From contig JAJPHM010000052.1 of assembly GCA_021325295.1 (NCBI GenBank), forward strand, positions 62,001 to 126,000: a stretch of DNA of 64,000 bases. Direction: 5' to 3'. This stretch comes from Nitrososphaeraceae archaeon (GTDB lineage: Archaea > Thermoproteota > Nitrososphaeria > Nitrososphaerales > Nitrososphaeraceae). Below the pieces are notes generated by a model. That model saw only the letters and a program-made list of their open reading frames with translations. It was not told the origin of the DNA and did no database searches. How positions within the stretch are numbered: the first letter of the stretch is position 1; every line of letters begins with the position of its first letter. Shown here in pieces: positions 53,840 through 63,021 of the stretch. A program made the position numbers and the translations under genes.

Positions 53840-56299
53840 CTATCCTCTCGATCCGTTACCGGTCATGGCAGTAGAGTTTGTAACATTGCCCTCTGGAGTC
53901 TTGTAGTATTTTACAATTCCTCCATTGAAACCCAAATCAATTGCGTTAATCTGTATTGCAGGATCTGCAAGTGAGTTCATTTTCATAAGATTGTTGGAGA
54001 CTGTATAGAGAGTGTTGCCTATGTAAAAAGACCTATCGCCTTGAGATCCATAGGCGTAATATGTGCTGCTATCGGTTCCGTTAAAGTGTTCTATCTTTGC
54101 TTTCAGCGTAAAGCCGTGTTGAGGGTCTATTCCAAATACATAAAATCCGCGCCAGAATTCGGGGTTTATCCTGATCGGTGGTTCTGGCATAGGAGGAAAT
54201 GGCGATGATGTGCTGGCATTGCTGGAACCTGATTTTTCCCCAAGCGGCAGCGGAGGAACATACTGGGTCATTGTGACAGGGATAGATAGGATGTTCTTTT
54301 CTTTGCTAAAGAGCAGCGCCTTGTGGTCGTAGAGCACTTCAGAATCTGTCCCTATGCCACCAATCAGGTATGTGCCGACAGTGACAGGACTGGTGACGTT
54401 TGAGACATCAAATAGCGCTATCTTGACCCCGGCTGCCTGTACTGCTCCATATCCATTTTCTTCAGTATCTCTGCCAATTCCGATTATATGGTTCTGATCA
54501 TATGGATGAAGATAATCTGAAAACCCGGAAAGTTTGAGTTGACCCAGCACTTTTGGTTGGTCAGAAGAGAGATCTATTACAAAGAATGGGTCGATCTGCC
54601 TGAACGTTACCAGGTAGAGCCTGTCTCCCATAAACCGTGCTGCATAGATAGATTCGTCCGGCGCTATTCCTTCAAGGCTGCCAACTGTTTTCAGGCTGTC
54701 ATCAAGAACATATACATTGTTGGAATGATAGCTCTTGTACTGGGAGAAATAATCCAGCGTCGTTGCTACCCTGAATCGGCTGCCATTCTCATCCATAGAG
54801 AACTGATCAACAAGCCTGCCGGGAACCTCACCCCTTGCTATGTAATTGATAGAGCCATCATACCCGATGGCTATCTTGTGAATCTCTGTTTTCTGTATGT
54901 CTTTTTGCATCTTGATATCATATTCTGCTATGGAATTTTGGATGTTCTGAAAAAGCTGATCCTTTTCAGTTTCTGTGAGTGTGTTGTAATAGTCCTGTAA
55001 AAGACCTGATATTATATCCCACTTTTCTGGAGAGGCAAGCGTATCGTTCTGATCAACTGCTCTTATCTTTTCCTGCAGGCCTTGTGGAAGCATGGTAACT
55101 ACAGCCTTGAAAAAACGATCTTTGCTGTTTGATTGGTAGTAGTTGTACGGCATGTACTTCTGGTATGTGATGTAGAGATTCTTCTCAGATGCGTATACTG
55201 CTCCTGCAGGATCCATCAAGAAAGTCTTTGATACAAGGGTAGAGTTATCTTTGCCAAAAATACCAATAGATGTAACGGTAGTAAAGCCATAGTTCTGCTC
55301 AGGATTATCAAAATAGTAAATGTCAGGCATAGCAACGACTTTTGAGCCTTCCATTACACGTGGCACAATCGGATGGTTGTAATCGCTGATGCCAGTATTT
55401 GTGATGAGATACACATAACCCCCCACCATGCGGGCATCATTATAGTTGCCGGATACCTTGTAGTCATGAATGACCCGGGGATTTTGCCTGTCTGATATGT
55501 CCATTATGATGGCATGGGTCTTGGGCAAATAAACTGGCTGGGGCAAATAATCATACTGTGGTACGGCGTATTCCTGCGAGTAATCCTGATAGAATATAAC
55601 AAGCCTGTCATTATTCAGAAACATATTCTGCAGACTCTGGCCCGGAGGCAGGTCCAGGCCTATCTTTGAGACAATAGAAGCATTCTCTGCAGGATAAGCA
55701 TCTATGATCGTAAGCTTGTCCTGAGATAAAATGTAGACGTACTTGCCATCATTTTTGAGAAAGTCAGGTTCATCAACGTTTGTCACTTGGACGTTGGTAG
55801 TAGAATATGCTGGTCCAGTTGAGCTGCCAGAACTTGGCTGGTTTGCAAGCGAGGGCTGAGAAGATGAAGAGTACGGCAATGGAGCAGGTGCAGAAGCAGA
55901 TGGAACAGCTTGATTGACTTGTCCAGATCCCGTTGCTAGTTGAGGTGCCGGGCCAGAGCTAAAAAAAGATCCGGTAGATTGAAGTGCAGAAGCAAGTTCT
56001 TCCCTGCTTGATTGTGCCTGCTGGAGGAAACTCTGCAGCTCTTCAGTTGAAGAAAACCTATGCAGGGCCTGCGTAGAAGCTATCGGAAAGCTGATGCCAG
56101 TGATATTGCCAGTAGCATTTTTGGAAAGTGTAGCAGATTCTTCATGCACCTGACCCTGAATCGTGGAAAAAGATGGATTCGATGAAGAGATGACTTGGGC
56201 AGGTGACAACAAGTTGTTAGCTGAAGTTAAGAAAAACACAAGCGCTACAGCAGCTCCAGCGCCAGCAGCTACCATTACAATTGTCTGATGTCCTGCCAT
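53840..56299 (-). CDS. large secreted beta-propeller-domain protein
   Basis: An 819-aa exported protein. An N-terminal hydrophobic helix (IVMVAAGAGAAVALVFFL) serves as signal or anchor. A Ser/Pro/Gln-rich stalk (~70-165) leads into VTNVDEPDFLKNDGKYVYIL, the hallmark start of the PF09826-type beta-propeller. Blades with DISDRQNPRVI, DLSSDQPKVLGQL and LFDVSNVTSPVTVG follow. A helical insertion lies at ~400-470 (GLLQDYYNTLTETEKDQLF). Many Asn-X-Ser/Thr sites suggest glycosylation. There is no C-terminal sorting tail. The protein probably sits at the cell surface; its substrate or partner is unknown. ATG start at 56299. Confidence 0.82.
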   Translation of the reverse strand: MAGHQTIVMVAAGAGAAVALVFFLTSANNLLSPAQVISSSNPSFSTIQGQVHEESATLSKNATGNITGISFPIASTQALHRFSSTEELQSFLQQAQSSREELASALQSTGSFFSSGPAPQLATGSGQVNQAVPSASAPAPLPYSSSSQPSLANQPSSGSSTGPAYSTTNVQVTNVDEPDFLKNDGKYVYILSQDKLTIIDAYPAENASIVSKIGLDLPPGQSLQNMFLNNDRLVIFYQDYSQEYAVPQYDYLPQPVYLPKTHAIIMDISDRQNPRVIHDYKVSGNYNDARMVGGYVYLITNTGISDYNHPIVPRVMEGSKVVAMPDIYYFDNPEQNYGFTTVTSIGIFGKDNSTLVSKTFLMDPAGAVYASEKNLYITYQKYMPYNYYQSNSKDRFFKAVVTMLPQGLQEKIRAVDQNDTLASPEKWDIISGLLQDYYNTLTETEKDQLFQNIQNSIAEYDIKMQKDIQKTEIHKIAIGYDGSINYIARGEVPGRLVDQFSMDENGSRFRVATTLDYFSQYKSYHSNNVYVLDDSLKTVGSLEGIAPDESIYAARFMGDRLYLVTFRQIDPFFVIDLSSDQPKVLGQLKLSGFSDYLHPYDQNHIIGIGRDTEENGYGAVQAAGVKIALFDVSNVTSPVTVGTYLIGGIGTDSEVLYDHKALLFSKEKNILSIPVTMTQYVPPLPLGEKSGSSNASTSSPFPPMPEPPIRINPEFWRGFYVFGIDPQHGFTLKAKIEHFNGTDSSTYYAYGSQGDRSFYIGNTLYTVSNNLMKMNSLADPAIQINAIDLGFNGGIVKYYKTPEGNVTNSTAMTGNGSRG

Positions 56300-56922
56300 T
56301 TACTTTCAGAATCACTCCTTTCTTTTCCTTTCTTTTTTCGTTACCATTATTATACGATCTTTTGGTCTTAAGCCTAATCTTTAGAACAGTTGTTGGAAGG
56401 CCGTTCTAGCAGACTGAACATTACTGCAGATGAAAAAGACTGTGGCTTGCTAGCTTGACATGATGTCAGTTTGGCATGTTCTTGTTAAAGTTTTTGATGG
56501 CATTTTAGAATGTAAAGCTGCTTCATAGCCTTGACAAGATTGTCTTGCTAAAGATGGACTCCCAAGTCCAAGATATACTGCAACCACTACAAGAAAAACT
56601 CGAGCTGCTCTAATAGAGCGAGAATTACGTATAGAATGTCGGTAGCCGTTAGCGCAACCAGTTCTTTAAACAAATCAAAGTCACCAGTAATGAAATTATT
56701 TTGGATGTGATGAATTGGATAAGAAATTCATTAGAGTCAAAACGTCTTCGCTCAGGCAGGCTCTTAATTCACAATTGTTTCGCATTGTTTGACGACAAGT
56801 TTAACATGATAACGCATATTCTTGTATAAGCTGACTGCAGAGATAGAAGGGCTGAAAAAGCAACATCCTCCATCTCCATTTGCACCATCTTCAGCTCATC
56901 TGGACTATTTTTGCTCGATGAG
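56300..56922. other. 623-bp intergenic region, no supported gene
   Basis: Between the propeller gene and a small membrane peptide gene. It contains short frames only; the one around 56550-56710 has a Cys/Ser-rich translation but no recognisable motif, and no insertion-sequence ends or RNA fold are visible. The first ~60 bp next to the propeller gene are pyrimidine/AT-rich and probably hold its promoter. Confidence 0.4.
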
Positions 56923-57072
56923 TTATGCCACCACATCTTTGTATTTGAATTTGTGGGTCGTCAGTCTTCCAGCTCTTCTCTCTGAAGCAAAGAATGCAGC
57001 TATTATAGGCACTGCTATTGTAATAGCAATCGCAGGGGCAACCAACGAATCAAGAGCATATCCATATACCAT
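56923..57072 (-). CDS. 49-aa single-helix membrane peptide
   Basis: From ATG 57072 the frame encodes a short N-terminus, one hydrophobic helix (SLVAPAIAITIAVPIIAAFF, residues ~9-28) and a basic tail (SERRAGRLTTHKFKYKD). A clear Shine-Dalgarno GAGGTGA (57081-57087, minus) lies eight bases before the ATG, so this start is preferred over a much longer frame reaching 57240. The opposite-strand frame over the same helix is rejected. No family is recognised. Confidence 0.55.
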   Translation of the reverse strand: MVYGYALDSLVAPAIAITIAVPIIAAFFASERRAGRLTTHKFKYKDVVA

Positions 57073-57270
57073 TCCAATTCTCACCTCGACAATTATAGGA
57101 CGTTCTAAAATATAATTATTTTGGTATTTTGTCGTAATTATTATAAATAACCCATTTAGAGAACGGTGGTCATAAAATATGTCACTTAAATAGAGTGAAA
57201 TCACAATAAATTTGTAACTAGATGTCTTCAGAACCGGCAATTCTCCACTAGGACAGAGTTAAGCGCAAAA

Positions 57271-57510
57271 ATGAGATCGAGACAATATAGACATGGGCAT
57301 CATTATTTCAGAAACAAAAGACAACACAACCATAATGCGAGGTGCAAGTGTGAATGCAGCATCCCAAAACGGCACTTTACTGGATTTAATGGAACCGAAG
57401 TTTACATACATAGATTTGACGTATTCAGAGATGATGAACTACTACAAATTTCAGTAGAGCTTCCATACTTTTTTAAAGTCTCATATTCTCCAGACTTGAA
57501 TGAAGCATAG
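57271..57510 (+). CDS. possible 79-aa His/Arg-rich protein
   Basis: ATG 57271 to stop at 57510. The first 40 residues are basic and His-rich (RQYRHGHHYFRNKRQHNHN) with a CKCEC cluster. The second half (TGFNGTEVYIHRFDVFRDDE) looks like a beta-rich folded segment. Two differently behaved halves without a known motif make this uncertain. It may be a metal-binding small protein or a fortuitous frame. Confidence 0.35.
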   Translation: MRSRQYRHGHHYFRNKRQHNHNARCKCECSIPKRHFTGFNGTEVYIHRFDVFRDDELLQISVELPYFFKVSYSPDLNEA

Positions 57511-57595
57511 ATCCCAGCAGAGAAATCAGGCTGTAGGGTTCATGCAGTTGCCGAGGTACTATCCTATATAATGACAGATAAAGTAGCATTCTATC

Positions 57596-59035
57596 CTACA
57601 TTACGTCAACATCGTGAGGTTGGCTTTCTATAAAGCCTGCTGATGTTATCCGGATAAACTCGGCATTCTTTTGCATTTCACCGATTGTTTTTGCGCCGCA
57701 ATAGCTGAGACCCGATCGCAGACCTCCGGCTAGCTGCCTTATAATTTCGACTACGCTTCCCTTGTACGGAACAAGCGCTTCCACTCCTTCAGGTACATAG
57801 TCATTGAGGTCATCAGAATCAACCACCGATGAACCTTCTTCTCTGTATTTTCGGCCAAGCGAGGCATAGAAAGACGCCATGCCCCGATACATCTTGTATT
57901 TTTTGCCATTTTTCACCAGAGTTTTGCCGGGGCTTTCGTCTGTTCCCCCAAATAGGCTGCCCACCATGACAGAAGAAGCTCCTGCAGCCAGAGCCTTTGT
58001 TACGTCCCCTGAAGTTCTGATACCACCGTCGGATATTACTGGGACTCCATATTCTCTTGCCACCTTGACACTGTCCATTACAGCGGTAAGCTGTGGAACC
58101 CCGGAGCCCGTAACCACTCTTGTAATGCAGATTGATCCGGAGCCTACGCCTACTTTGACAGCATCGACTCCTGCCTTTATCAGGTCCCGCGCCCCTTCCC
58201 CTGTTGCAACATTTCCTGCCACAAGCTCGCAATCGGGGAATGCCTTTTTGATCATATGCACAGTATTTATGGCATTATCGCTGTGGCCATGGGCTATATC
58301 AACCACAATTATATCAGCGCCGGCCTCCAAAAGCGCATCTGCGCGCTCAAGATAATCTCCCTTCACTCCGACAGCGGCGCCCACAAGCAGCCTACCTTTC
58401 TTATCCTTGGATGCATGCGGGTACTGCTCCATTTTCATTATATCCTTGCTTGTAATAAGACCTACAATGCGCTTTTTGTCGTCTATAACTGGAAGCTTTT
58501 CAACCCTTTGGTTATGTATTATTTCCTTGGCCTGCTCTATGGTAGTGCCTGCCCTAGCAGTGATCAAGTCCTTGCCCTTGGTCATGACCTCCGAAACTTT
58601 GCGTTTGGTATTTTTTTCAAATGTTATGTCCCGTCGCGTGATTATGCCAGCCAGGCGGCCCTCTTCTTCTACAAGAAGGCCAGATACTCCATGCTCTGCC
58701 ATCATTTTCTGCGCCTCAGATACAGTGGCATCCGGTTTGATTGTATACGGCTGCTCGATTATGACCGATTCAGAGCGCTTTACCTTGAGGATCTCATCAA
58801 CTTGGTCTTCGATTGTCATAAATCTGTGTATGATGCCTATGCCGCCTTCTCTTGCCAAGGCGATTGCCATACCAGACTCTGTGACTGTGTCCATGTTGGC
58901 ACTGATAAGTGGCACATTTAGCGAAATGTTGCGTGAAAGCCTTGTCCGAAGGTCAGTCTGGGATCTGGATATTATTGGCGACCGTTTAGGGACAAGAAGA
59001 ACATCGTCAAATGTCAGACCTTCTCTAATGTCCAA
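57596..59035 (-). CDS. guaB: IMP dehydrogenase
   Basis: A 479-aa enzyme oxidising IMP to XMP, the first committed step to GMP. The (beta/alpha)8 barrel starts with EGLTFDDVLLVPKRS. The catalytic Cys is in GVGSGSICITRVVTG. The flap region includes KYREEGSSVVDSDDL, followed by VPEGVEALVPYKGSV. Two CBS domains (about residues 93-200, VSGLLVEEEGRLAGIITRRD and KRIVGLITSKDI) are inserted as usual and may bind nucleotides for regulation. A TTG at 59035 is the start. An AT-rich element lies 35 nt upstream. Confidence 0.94.
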   Translation of the reverse strand: MDIREGLTFDDVLLVPKRSPIISRSQTDLRTRLSRNISLNVPLISANMDTVTESGMAIALAREGGIGIIHRFMTIEDQVDEILKVKRSESVIIEQPYTIKPDATVSEAQKMMAEHGVSGLLVEEEGRLAGIITRRDITFEKNTKRKVSEVMTKGKDLITARAGTTIEQAKEIIHNQRVEKLPVIDDKKRIVGLITSKDIMKMEQYPHASKDKKGRLLVGAAVGVKGDYLERADALLEAGADIIVVDIAHGHSDNAINTVHMIKKAFPDCELVAGNVATGEGARDLIKAGVDAVKVGVGSGSICITRVVTGSGVPQLTAVMDSVKVAREYGVPVISDGGIRTSGDVTKALAAGASSVMVGSLFGGTDESPGKTLVKNGKKYKMYRGMASFYASLGRKYREEGSSVVDSDDLNDYVPEGVEALVPYKGSVVEIIRQLAGGLRSGLSYCGAKTIGEMQKNAEFIRITSAGFIESQPHDVDVM

Positions 59036-59066
59036 CTATTCCCTTGCTGTCTAGTCGGCCTGTAGC

Positions 59067-59074
59067 ATTATAAG
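59067..59074 (-). promoter_or_regulatory. TATA-like element of guaB
   Basis: The minus-strand sequence CTTATAAT lies about 35 nt before the guaB TTG start. Confidence 0.5.
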
Positions 59075-59158
59075 CGTTTCCTGTTGCATTGCATTAGCTG
59101 CAGGTCAAGGCAGCTCATGGTCAGCTTCTTCCTCCTCCCTTCCTTTCTTCCTTCACGG

Positions 59159-60103
59159 TCAGCATAAAAGCTGCAGCATCGTCAGGGCCTGGACTGTCTC
59201 TTTGACATTGTGCGTTCTGATAATATTTGCCCCATTTATTGTGGCTATTGTTTCGCATACAATGGATGGAACAAGCCGGTCCTCTGCCCTGTCAAGGCCC
59301 AGCAGATGGCCTATGAAGGACTTCCTTGAAGCAGAAATACAGATAGGCTTTGAAAGCTTTTTCAGGCTGCCGAGTCCAGATAGCACTTCGATATCACGGA
59401 TATACCATGGAATATCAGTCATTTTTGTAAAAAAGGAGTTTCTACCCTGCTCCCTGAAAAACCCAATTGATGGATCAACTATTATCTTGCTTTCTTGGAC
59501 CCTTGCTTGTTTAGCGATCAACAGAGTCTCTGCCAATGCTTTCAATGTTCCTGACATCTTGCCGGTAGATACCCTCTGGCTATATGCTCCGGCGATAAGA
59601 GCTCTGCCAGACCTTGCAACTACAGAGGCCATTTTTGCATCGTATTTGAGGCCGGTTACGTCATTGATACAATCAGCTCCTGCCTTGATAGCCTGCTCTG
59701 CAACAGCTGCCCTTACTGTATCGGCCGAGACTGGAAGCTGACAGACCTCCTTTACAAGCCTTATGGCGCGGGTTATCCGGCTTGTCTCTTCTTCAACTGG
59801 TATGAGAGTATCTATATAGGGTGCAGTGGACATTGCTCCGATGTCGATCATATCGGCGCCGCTATTCTGCATCTCCCTTGCAGCATTGGCTATGTCTTTA
59901 TCAGCAGTTCTTACCGAAGCTTTGTAGAACGATTCAGAGCTGACATTGATTATCCCCATTACCCGGACAGGGAATTTATCGCCTATAGACACACTGCCTA
60001 TAGATGCCAACCAAGTGCAGTCTGCCGGCAGGATATTTAATTCAATTTGTTGAAAGTAGAGGAGAATTGAATTATTAGCATTACTGGCACAACAAGTGCT
60101 CAC
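59159..60103 (-). CDS. folP: dihydropteroate synthase
   Basis: A DHPS barrel that condenses 6-hydroxymethyldihydropterin diphosphate with an aminobenzoate-type acceptor. RVMGIINVSSESFYKAS is the signature substrate loop 1, SGADMIDIGAMSTAPYID loop 2, and DCINDVTGLKYDAKMA plus KPICISASRKSFIGHLLG complete the pterin and phosphate sites. The common DIGGESTRPG is altered to DIGAMSTAPY, as in archaeal members. The start shown is a GTG at 60103 (314 aa); the first ~30 residues are not family-like, so the true start may lie nearer 60030. MptE at 25 kb would supply its substrate. Divergent from grpE. Confidence 0.88.
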   Translation of the reverse strand: MSTCCASNANNSILLYFQQIELNILPADCTWLASIGSVSIGDKFPVRVMGIINVSSESFYKASVRTADKDIANAAREMQNSGADMIDIGAMSTAPYIDTLIPVEEETSRITRAIRLVKEVCQLPVSADTVRAAVAEQAIKAGADCINDVTGLKYDAKMASVVARSGRALIAGAYSQRVSTGKMSGTLKALAETLLIAKQARVQESKIIVDPSIGFFREQGRNSFFTKMTDIPWYIRDIEVLSGLGSLKKLSKPICISASRKSFIGHLLGLDRAEDRLVPSIVCETIATINGANIIRTHNVKETVQALTMLQLLC

Positions 60104-60230
60104 ACCAAGCTACACACAATACAATTTCCCTTCCATTCTGCTTTCTCTCACCTTCTTTCCCTATCTCTCCTGTCGTTGTAGCAACAGGCGGCAAGTGATA
60201 TCTCTGCAGGCCGAACCAAACGATACGTAA

Positions 60231-60240
60231 TTATTAAAAT
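60231..60240 (+). promoter_or_regulatory. TATA-like element of the grpE-dnaK operon
   Basis: TTATTAAAAT centred about 29 nt before the TTG of grpE. No CIRCE-type inverted repeat is seen nearby. Confidence 0.5.
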
Positions 60241-60264
60241 CTTGATAACCAGTTTTGATACTCT

Positions 60265-60966
60265 TTGGAAGAAGCAGGAGAAGACGAATTTAGAGTTGAC
60301 ATAGAGGGAGAGGTCCAGAGAGAACAGCATGACCAAGACGCTACTAGCTTCCGCAGCCATCGAGCTGACAAAGAGAAAGATAATGACGCTTCAGGCAACA
60401 ATAGAAAAGTCTTGGATGATATGGCGGCACTAAAAGATGAGCTTGACCAGACAAAGCAAGAGCTTACAAAGGCTAAAGAATCTGCCGAAAATAACCTCAA
60501 CAGGCTAAAGTACCTGATGGCAGACTTTGACAACTATCGCAAGCAGATGGAAAAACAGCTCTCCTCGAAGGTAGAGGTCATGAAGGCAGACCTTTTGTTA
60601 AAATTTCTAAATATCCGCGATGACTATTTGCGCGCCCTGGCAGTGGCAAGGCAACAGAGCAAAGATCCAGTGGTCATTGAGGGCCTTGAGGGGATACTGA
60701 AAAATATTGACTCACTTCTGAGGTCAGAAGGAGTAGTAGAGATTGAGACTGTTGGGACGCCATTTGATCCTAACATACATGACGCTATTGCTTTCTCTCC
60801 ACGTGACGATTTGCCGGAAAATACTGTAACTGTGGAAATACGCAAAGGATACATGCTGAACAATAAAGTGCTGAGGCCAAGTCTGGTGGAAATATCCAAA
60901 AAGATAATTAAAAATAATGCTGACGAGACGAAAGAGTTAGAAAAGGAAGGAGTAGAAGGGAGATGA
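60265..60966 (+). CDS. grpE: nucleotide exchange factor GrpE
   Basis: A 233-aa co-chaperone. The N-terminal ~55 residues are acidic/basic and disordered. A long helix follows (LKDELDQTKQELTKAKESAE), then NLNRLKYLMADFDNYRKQME, the classic GrpE helix, and the C-terminal beta wing with NPIHDAI-type sequence (GTPFDPNIHDAIAF) and VTVEIRKGYMLNNKVLRPSLV. It exchanges ADP on DnaK. TTG start at 60265. It precedes dnaK by 11 bp in one operon. Confidence 0.92.
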   Translation: MEEAGEDEFRVDIEGEVQREQHDQDATSFRSHRADKEKDNDASGNNRKVLDDMAALKDELDQTKQELTKAKESAENNLNRLKYLMADFDNYRKQMEKQLSSKVEVMKADLLLKFLNIRDDYLRALAVARQQSKDPVVIEGLEGILKNIDSLLRSEGVVEIETVGTPFDPNIHDAIAFSPRDDLPENTVTVEIRKGYMLNNKVLRPSLVEISKKIIKNNADETKELEKEGVEGR

Positions 60967-60977
60967 TGATTGACTAA

Positions 60978-62852
60978 ATGGGCAAGATTATAGGAATCGA
61001 CCTTGGAACAAGCAACTCCGCTGCTGCTGCAATGATTGGCGGCAAGCCGACCATAATACAGGCTGCAGAAGGAACCTCTATTGGAGGAAAGGCGTTTCCA
61101 TCTGTTGTAGCGTTTACAAAGGAAGGTCAGCTTATTGTCGGTGAGCCTGCAAGGCGCCAGATGATTTCAAACCCTGAAGGCACCGTAATTGCGGCAAAGC
61201 GCAAAATGGGCACTGACTTTAAATTCAGAGTATATGGAAAAGAGTACACTCCGCAGCAGATATCTGCATTTATCCTGCAAAAAATAAAGCGTGACGCTGA
61301 AGCTTTTCTGGGCGAAACTGTAGATAGAGCTGTCATTACAGTTCCGGCCTACTTCAACGACAACCAGAGGCAGGCGACAAAGGATGCCGGGGAGATTGCA
61401 GGGCTTCAGGTCGTGAGGATAATCAACGAGCCTACTGCCGCTTCGCTTGCATATGGTCTTGACAAGGCGCAGAAGGACCTCAAGATAATGGTCTTTGACC
61501 TTGGCGGCGGGACGCTTGATGTCACGATAATGGAGATGGGAGGCGGGGTGTTTCAGGTCAAGAGCACGTCAGGGGATACCCAGCTTGGAGGCACAGATAT
61601 GGACAATGTCCTGATAGAGTACGTCCTGCAGGAGTTCAAAAAGCAATCCGGTCTTGACGTGAGAAACGACAAGGCTGCCATGATGAGGGTCCGGGAAGCT
61701 GCAGAGAAGGCCAAGATCGAGCTGTCAAACGTAGTCACCACCGAGATCAACCTGCCATTCCTTGCATATGACCCTGCGCAGGGACCGAAAAATCTGGTGC
61801 TTTCGCTGACAAGGGCAAAGCTGGAAGAGCTGCTCAGGCCGATTGTTGAAAGGTGCAGGGCTCCCACTATGCAGGCGCTGCAGGATGCAAAAATGACTCC
61901 AGCTGACATTGACAAGATCATACTGATAGGCGGTCCTACCAGGATGCCAATCATAAGACAGTTTGTTGCGTCAGTGATGGGAAAGGAGCCGGAGCGCGGT
62001 ATTGATCCGATGGAAGCCGTTGCGATGGGCGCTGCGGTGCAAGGCGCTATAATTGCCGGCGATGTGTCCACCGATATCCTGCTTGTGGATGTTACCCCCC
62101 TAACCTTGGGTGTAGAGGTTCTGGGAGGGCTGAAGGAGCCTCTGATTGACCGCAACACAACTATCCCGACCAAGAAAAGCAAGGTGTTTACCACTGCGGC
62201 AGACTACCAGACTGCAGTGACGATTCACGTTGTGCAGGGCGAAAGGCCGATGGCATCTGACTGCGTTTCGCTTGGCATGTTCAACCTGTCTGGTATTCCT
62301 CCGGCTCCAAGAGGCATCCCGCAAATAGAGGTCACTTTTGACATTGACGCAAACGGCATCCTGAATGTCACCGCCAAGGATATGGCTACGCAGAAGGAAG
62401 CCAAGATTACAATTTCGGCTACAACCAAGCTATCAAAGGACGAGATAGAAAAGCTCAAGAAAGAGTCAGAGCAGTTTGCAGAAGCAGACAAGAAAAAGAA
62501 AGAAGAAGCAGAGATCAAAAACGAAGCTGACAACTTGATTTACGCCACGGAAAAGCTGGTCAAGCAGGACATGAAGGACAAGGTGAGGCCGGAGCAGGTT
62601 ACAAAAGCAGACACGGCAATAAAGGAGCTCAGAGATGCCATGGCAAGCAATAATGTAGAGGCAATAAAGGCCAAGATTCAAGAGCTCAAGAATATACTCG
62701 GCGAAATAAGCACAGAGGCATACAGAAGTGCTGGAGCTGCTGCGGCTTCTGGAGCTGGAAGTGGAACTAGTGCTGGAGGGTATGGCGCTGGAGAGATGGC
62801 CGGCGGCCCGGGTCCATCATCTTCGTCGTCTACTTCGCCTCCACCACCATAG
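60978..62852 (+). CDS. dnaK: Hsp70 chaperone DnaK
   Basis: A 624-aa Hsp70. The ATPase domain starts [16 protein letters not shown], includes [18 protein letters not shown] and the [12 protein letters not shown] stretch. The linker [19 protein letters not shown] leads to the substrate-binding domain ([16 protein letters not shown]). The lid is followed by a Gly/Ser/Pro-rich tail (residues ~585-624), unlike the EEVD tail of eukaryotes. The ATPase has the bacterial/archaeal insertion pattern. Archaeal DnaK genes are believed to derive from bacteria. It is flanked by grpE and dnaJ. Confidence 0.97.
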   Translation: MGKIIGIDLGTSNSAAAAMIGGKPTIIQAAEGTSIGGKAFPSVVAFTKEGQLIVGEPARRQMISNPEGTVIAAKRKMGTDFKFRVYGKEYTPQQISAFILQKIKRDAEAFLGETVDRAVITVPAYFNDNQRQATKDAGEIAGLQVVRIINEPTAASLAYGLDKAQKDLKIMVFDLGGGTLDVTIMEMGGGVFQVKSTSGDTQLGGTDMDNVLIEYVLQEFKKQSGLDVRNDKAAMMRVREAAEKAKIELSNVVTTEINLPFLAYDPAQGPKNLVLSLTRAKLEELLRPIVERCRAPTMQALQDAKMTPADIDKIILIGGPTRMPIIRQFVASVMGKEPERGIDPMEAVAMGAAVQGAIIAGDVSTDILLVDVTPLTLGVEVLGGLKEPLIDRNTTIPTKKSKVFTTAADYQTAVTIHVVQGERPMASDCVSLGMFNLSGIPPAPRGIPQIEVTFDIDANGILNVTAKDMATQKEAKITISATTKLSKDEIEKLKKESEQFAEADKKKKEEAEIKNEADNLIYATEKLVKQDMKDKVRPEQVTKADTAIKELRDAMASNNVEAIKAKIQELKNILGEISTEAYRSAGAAAASGAGSGTSAGGYGAGEMAGGPGPSSSSSTSPPPP

Positions 62853-62866
62853 TTGATAGAGCTGAT

Positions 62867-62890
62867 GAACAAGAACAAGAACAAGAACAA
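62867..62890 (+). repeat. four tandem GAACAA hexamers
   Basis: Four perfect copies of GAACAA, 15 bp after the dnaK stop and in the gap before dnaJ. Probably slippage-generated. No hairpin-forming partner is seen. Confidence 0.8.
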
Positions 62891-63021
62891 GTGGCCGTCT
62901 GGTAGTCACACCGTTATGCGTCGCGACAATAGCACGGGGAGCCGGAAAAAGTGCAACAGACAAAAGAAGCAATGCAAGGCTCCCAAGCTTGCGGTTCGTT
63001 GGCTGGTGGTGAGTCGTCAAA

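Noticed and set aside
56822-57115. 97-codon plus-strand frame
   Set aside because: Antisense to the 49-aa membrane peptide, which has a Shine-Dalgarno and a better charge pattern.
58256-58921. 221-codon frame antisense to guaB
   Set aside because: Cys/Tyr-rich shadow translation; guaB is unambiguous on the other strand.
61553-62194. 213-codon frame antisense to dnaK
   Set aside because: Antisense shadow of the highly conserved ATPase domain; a well-known annotation artefact of dnaK genes.
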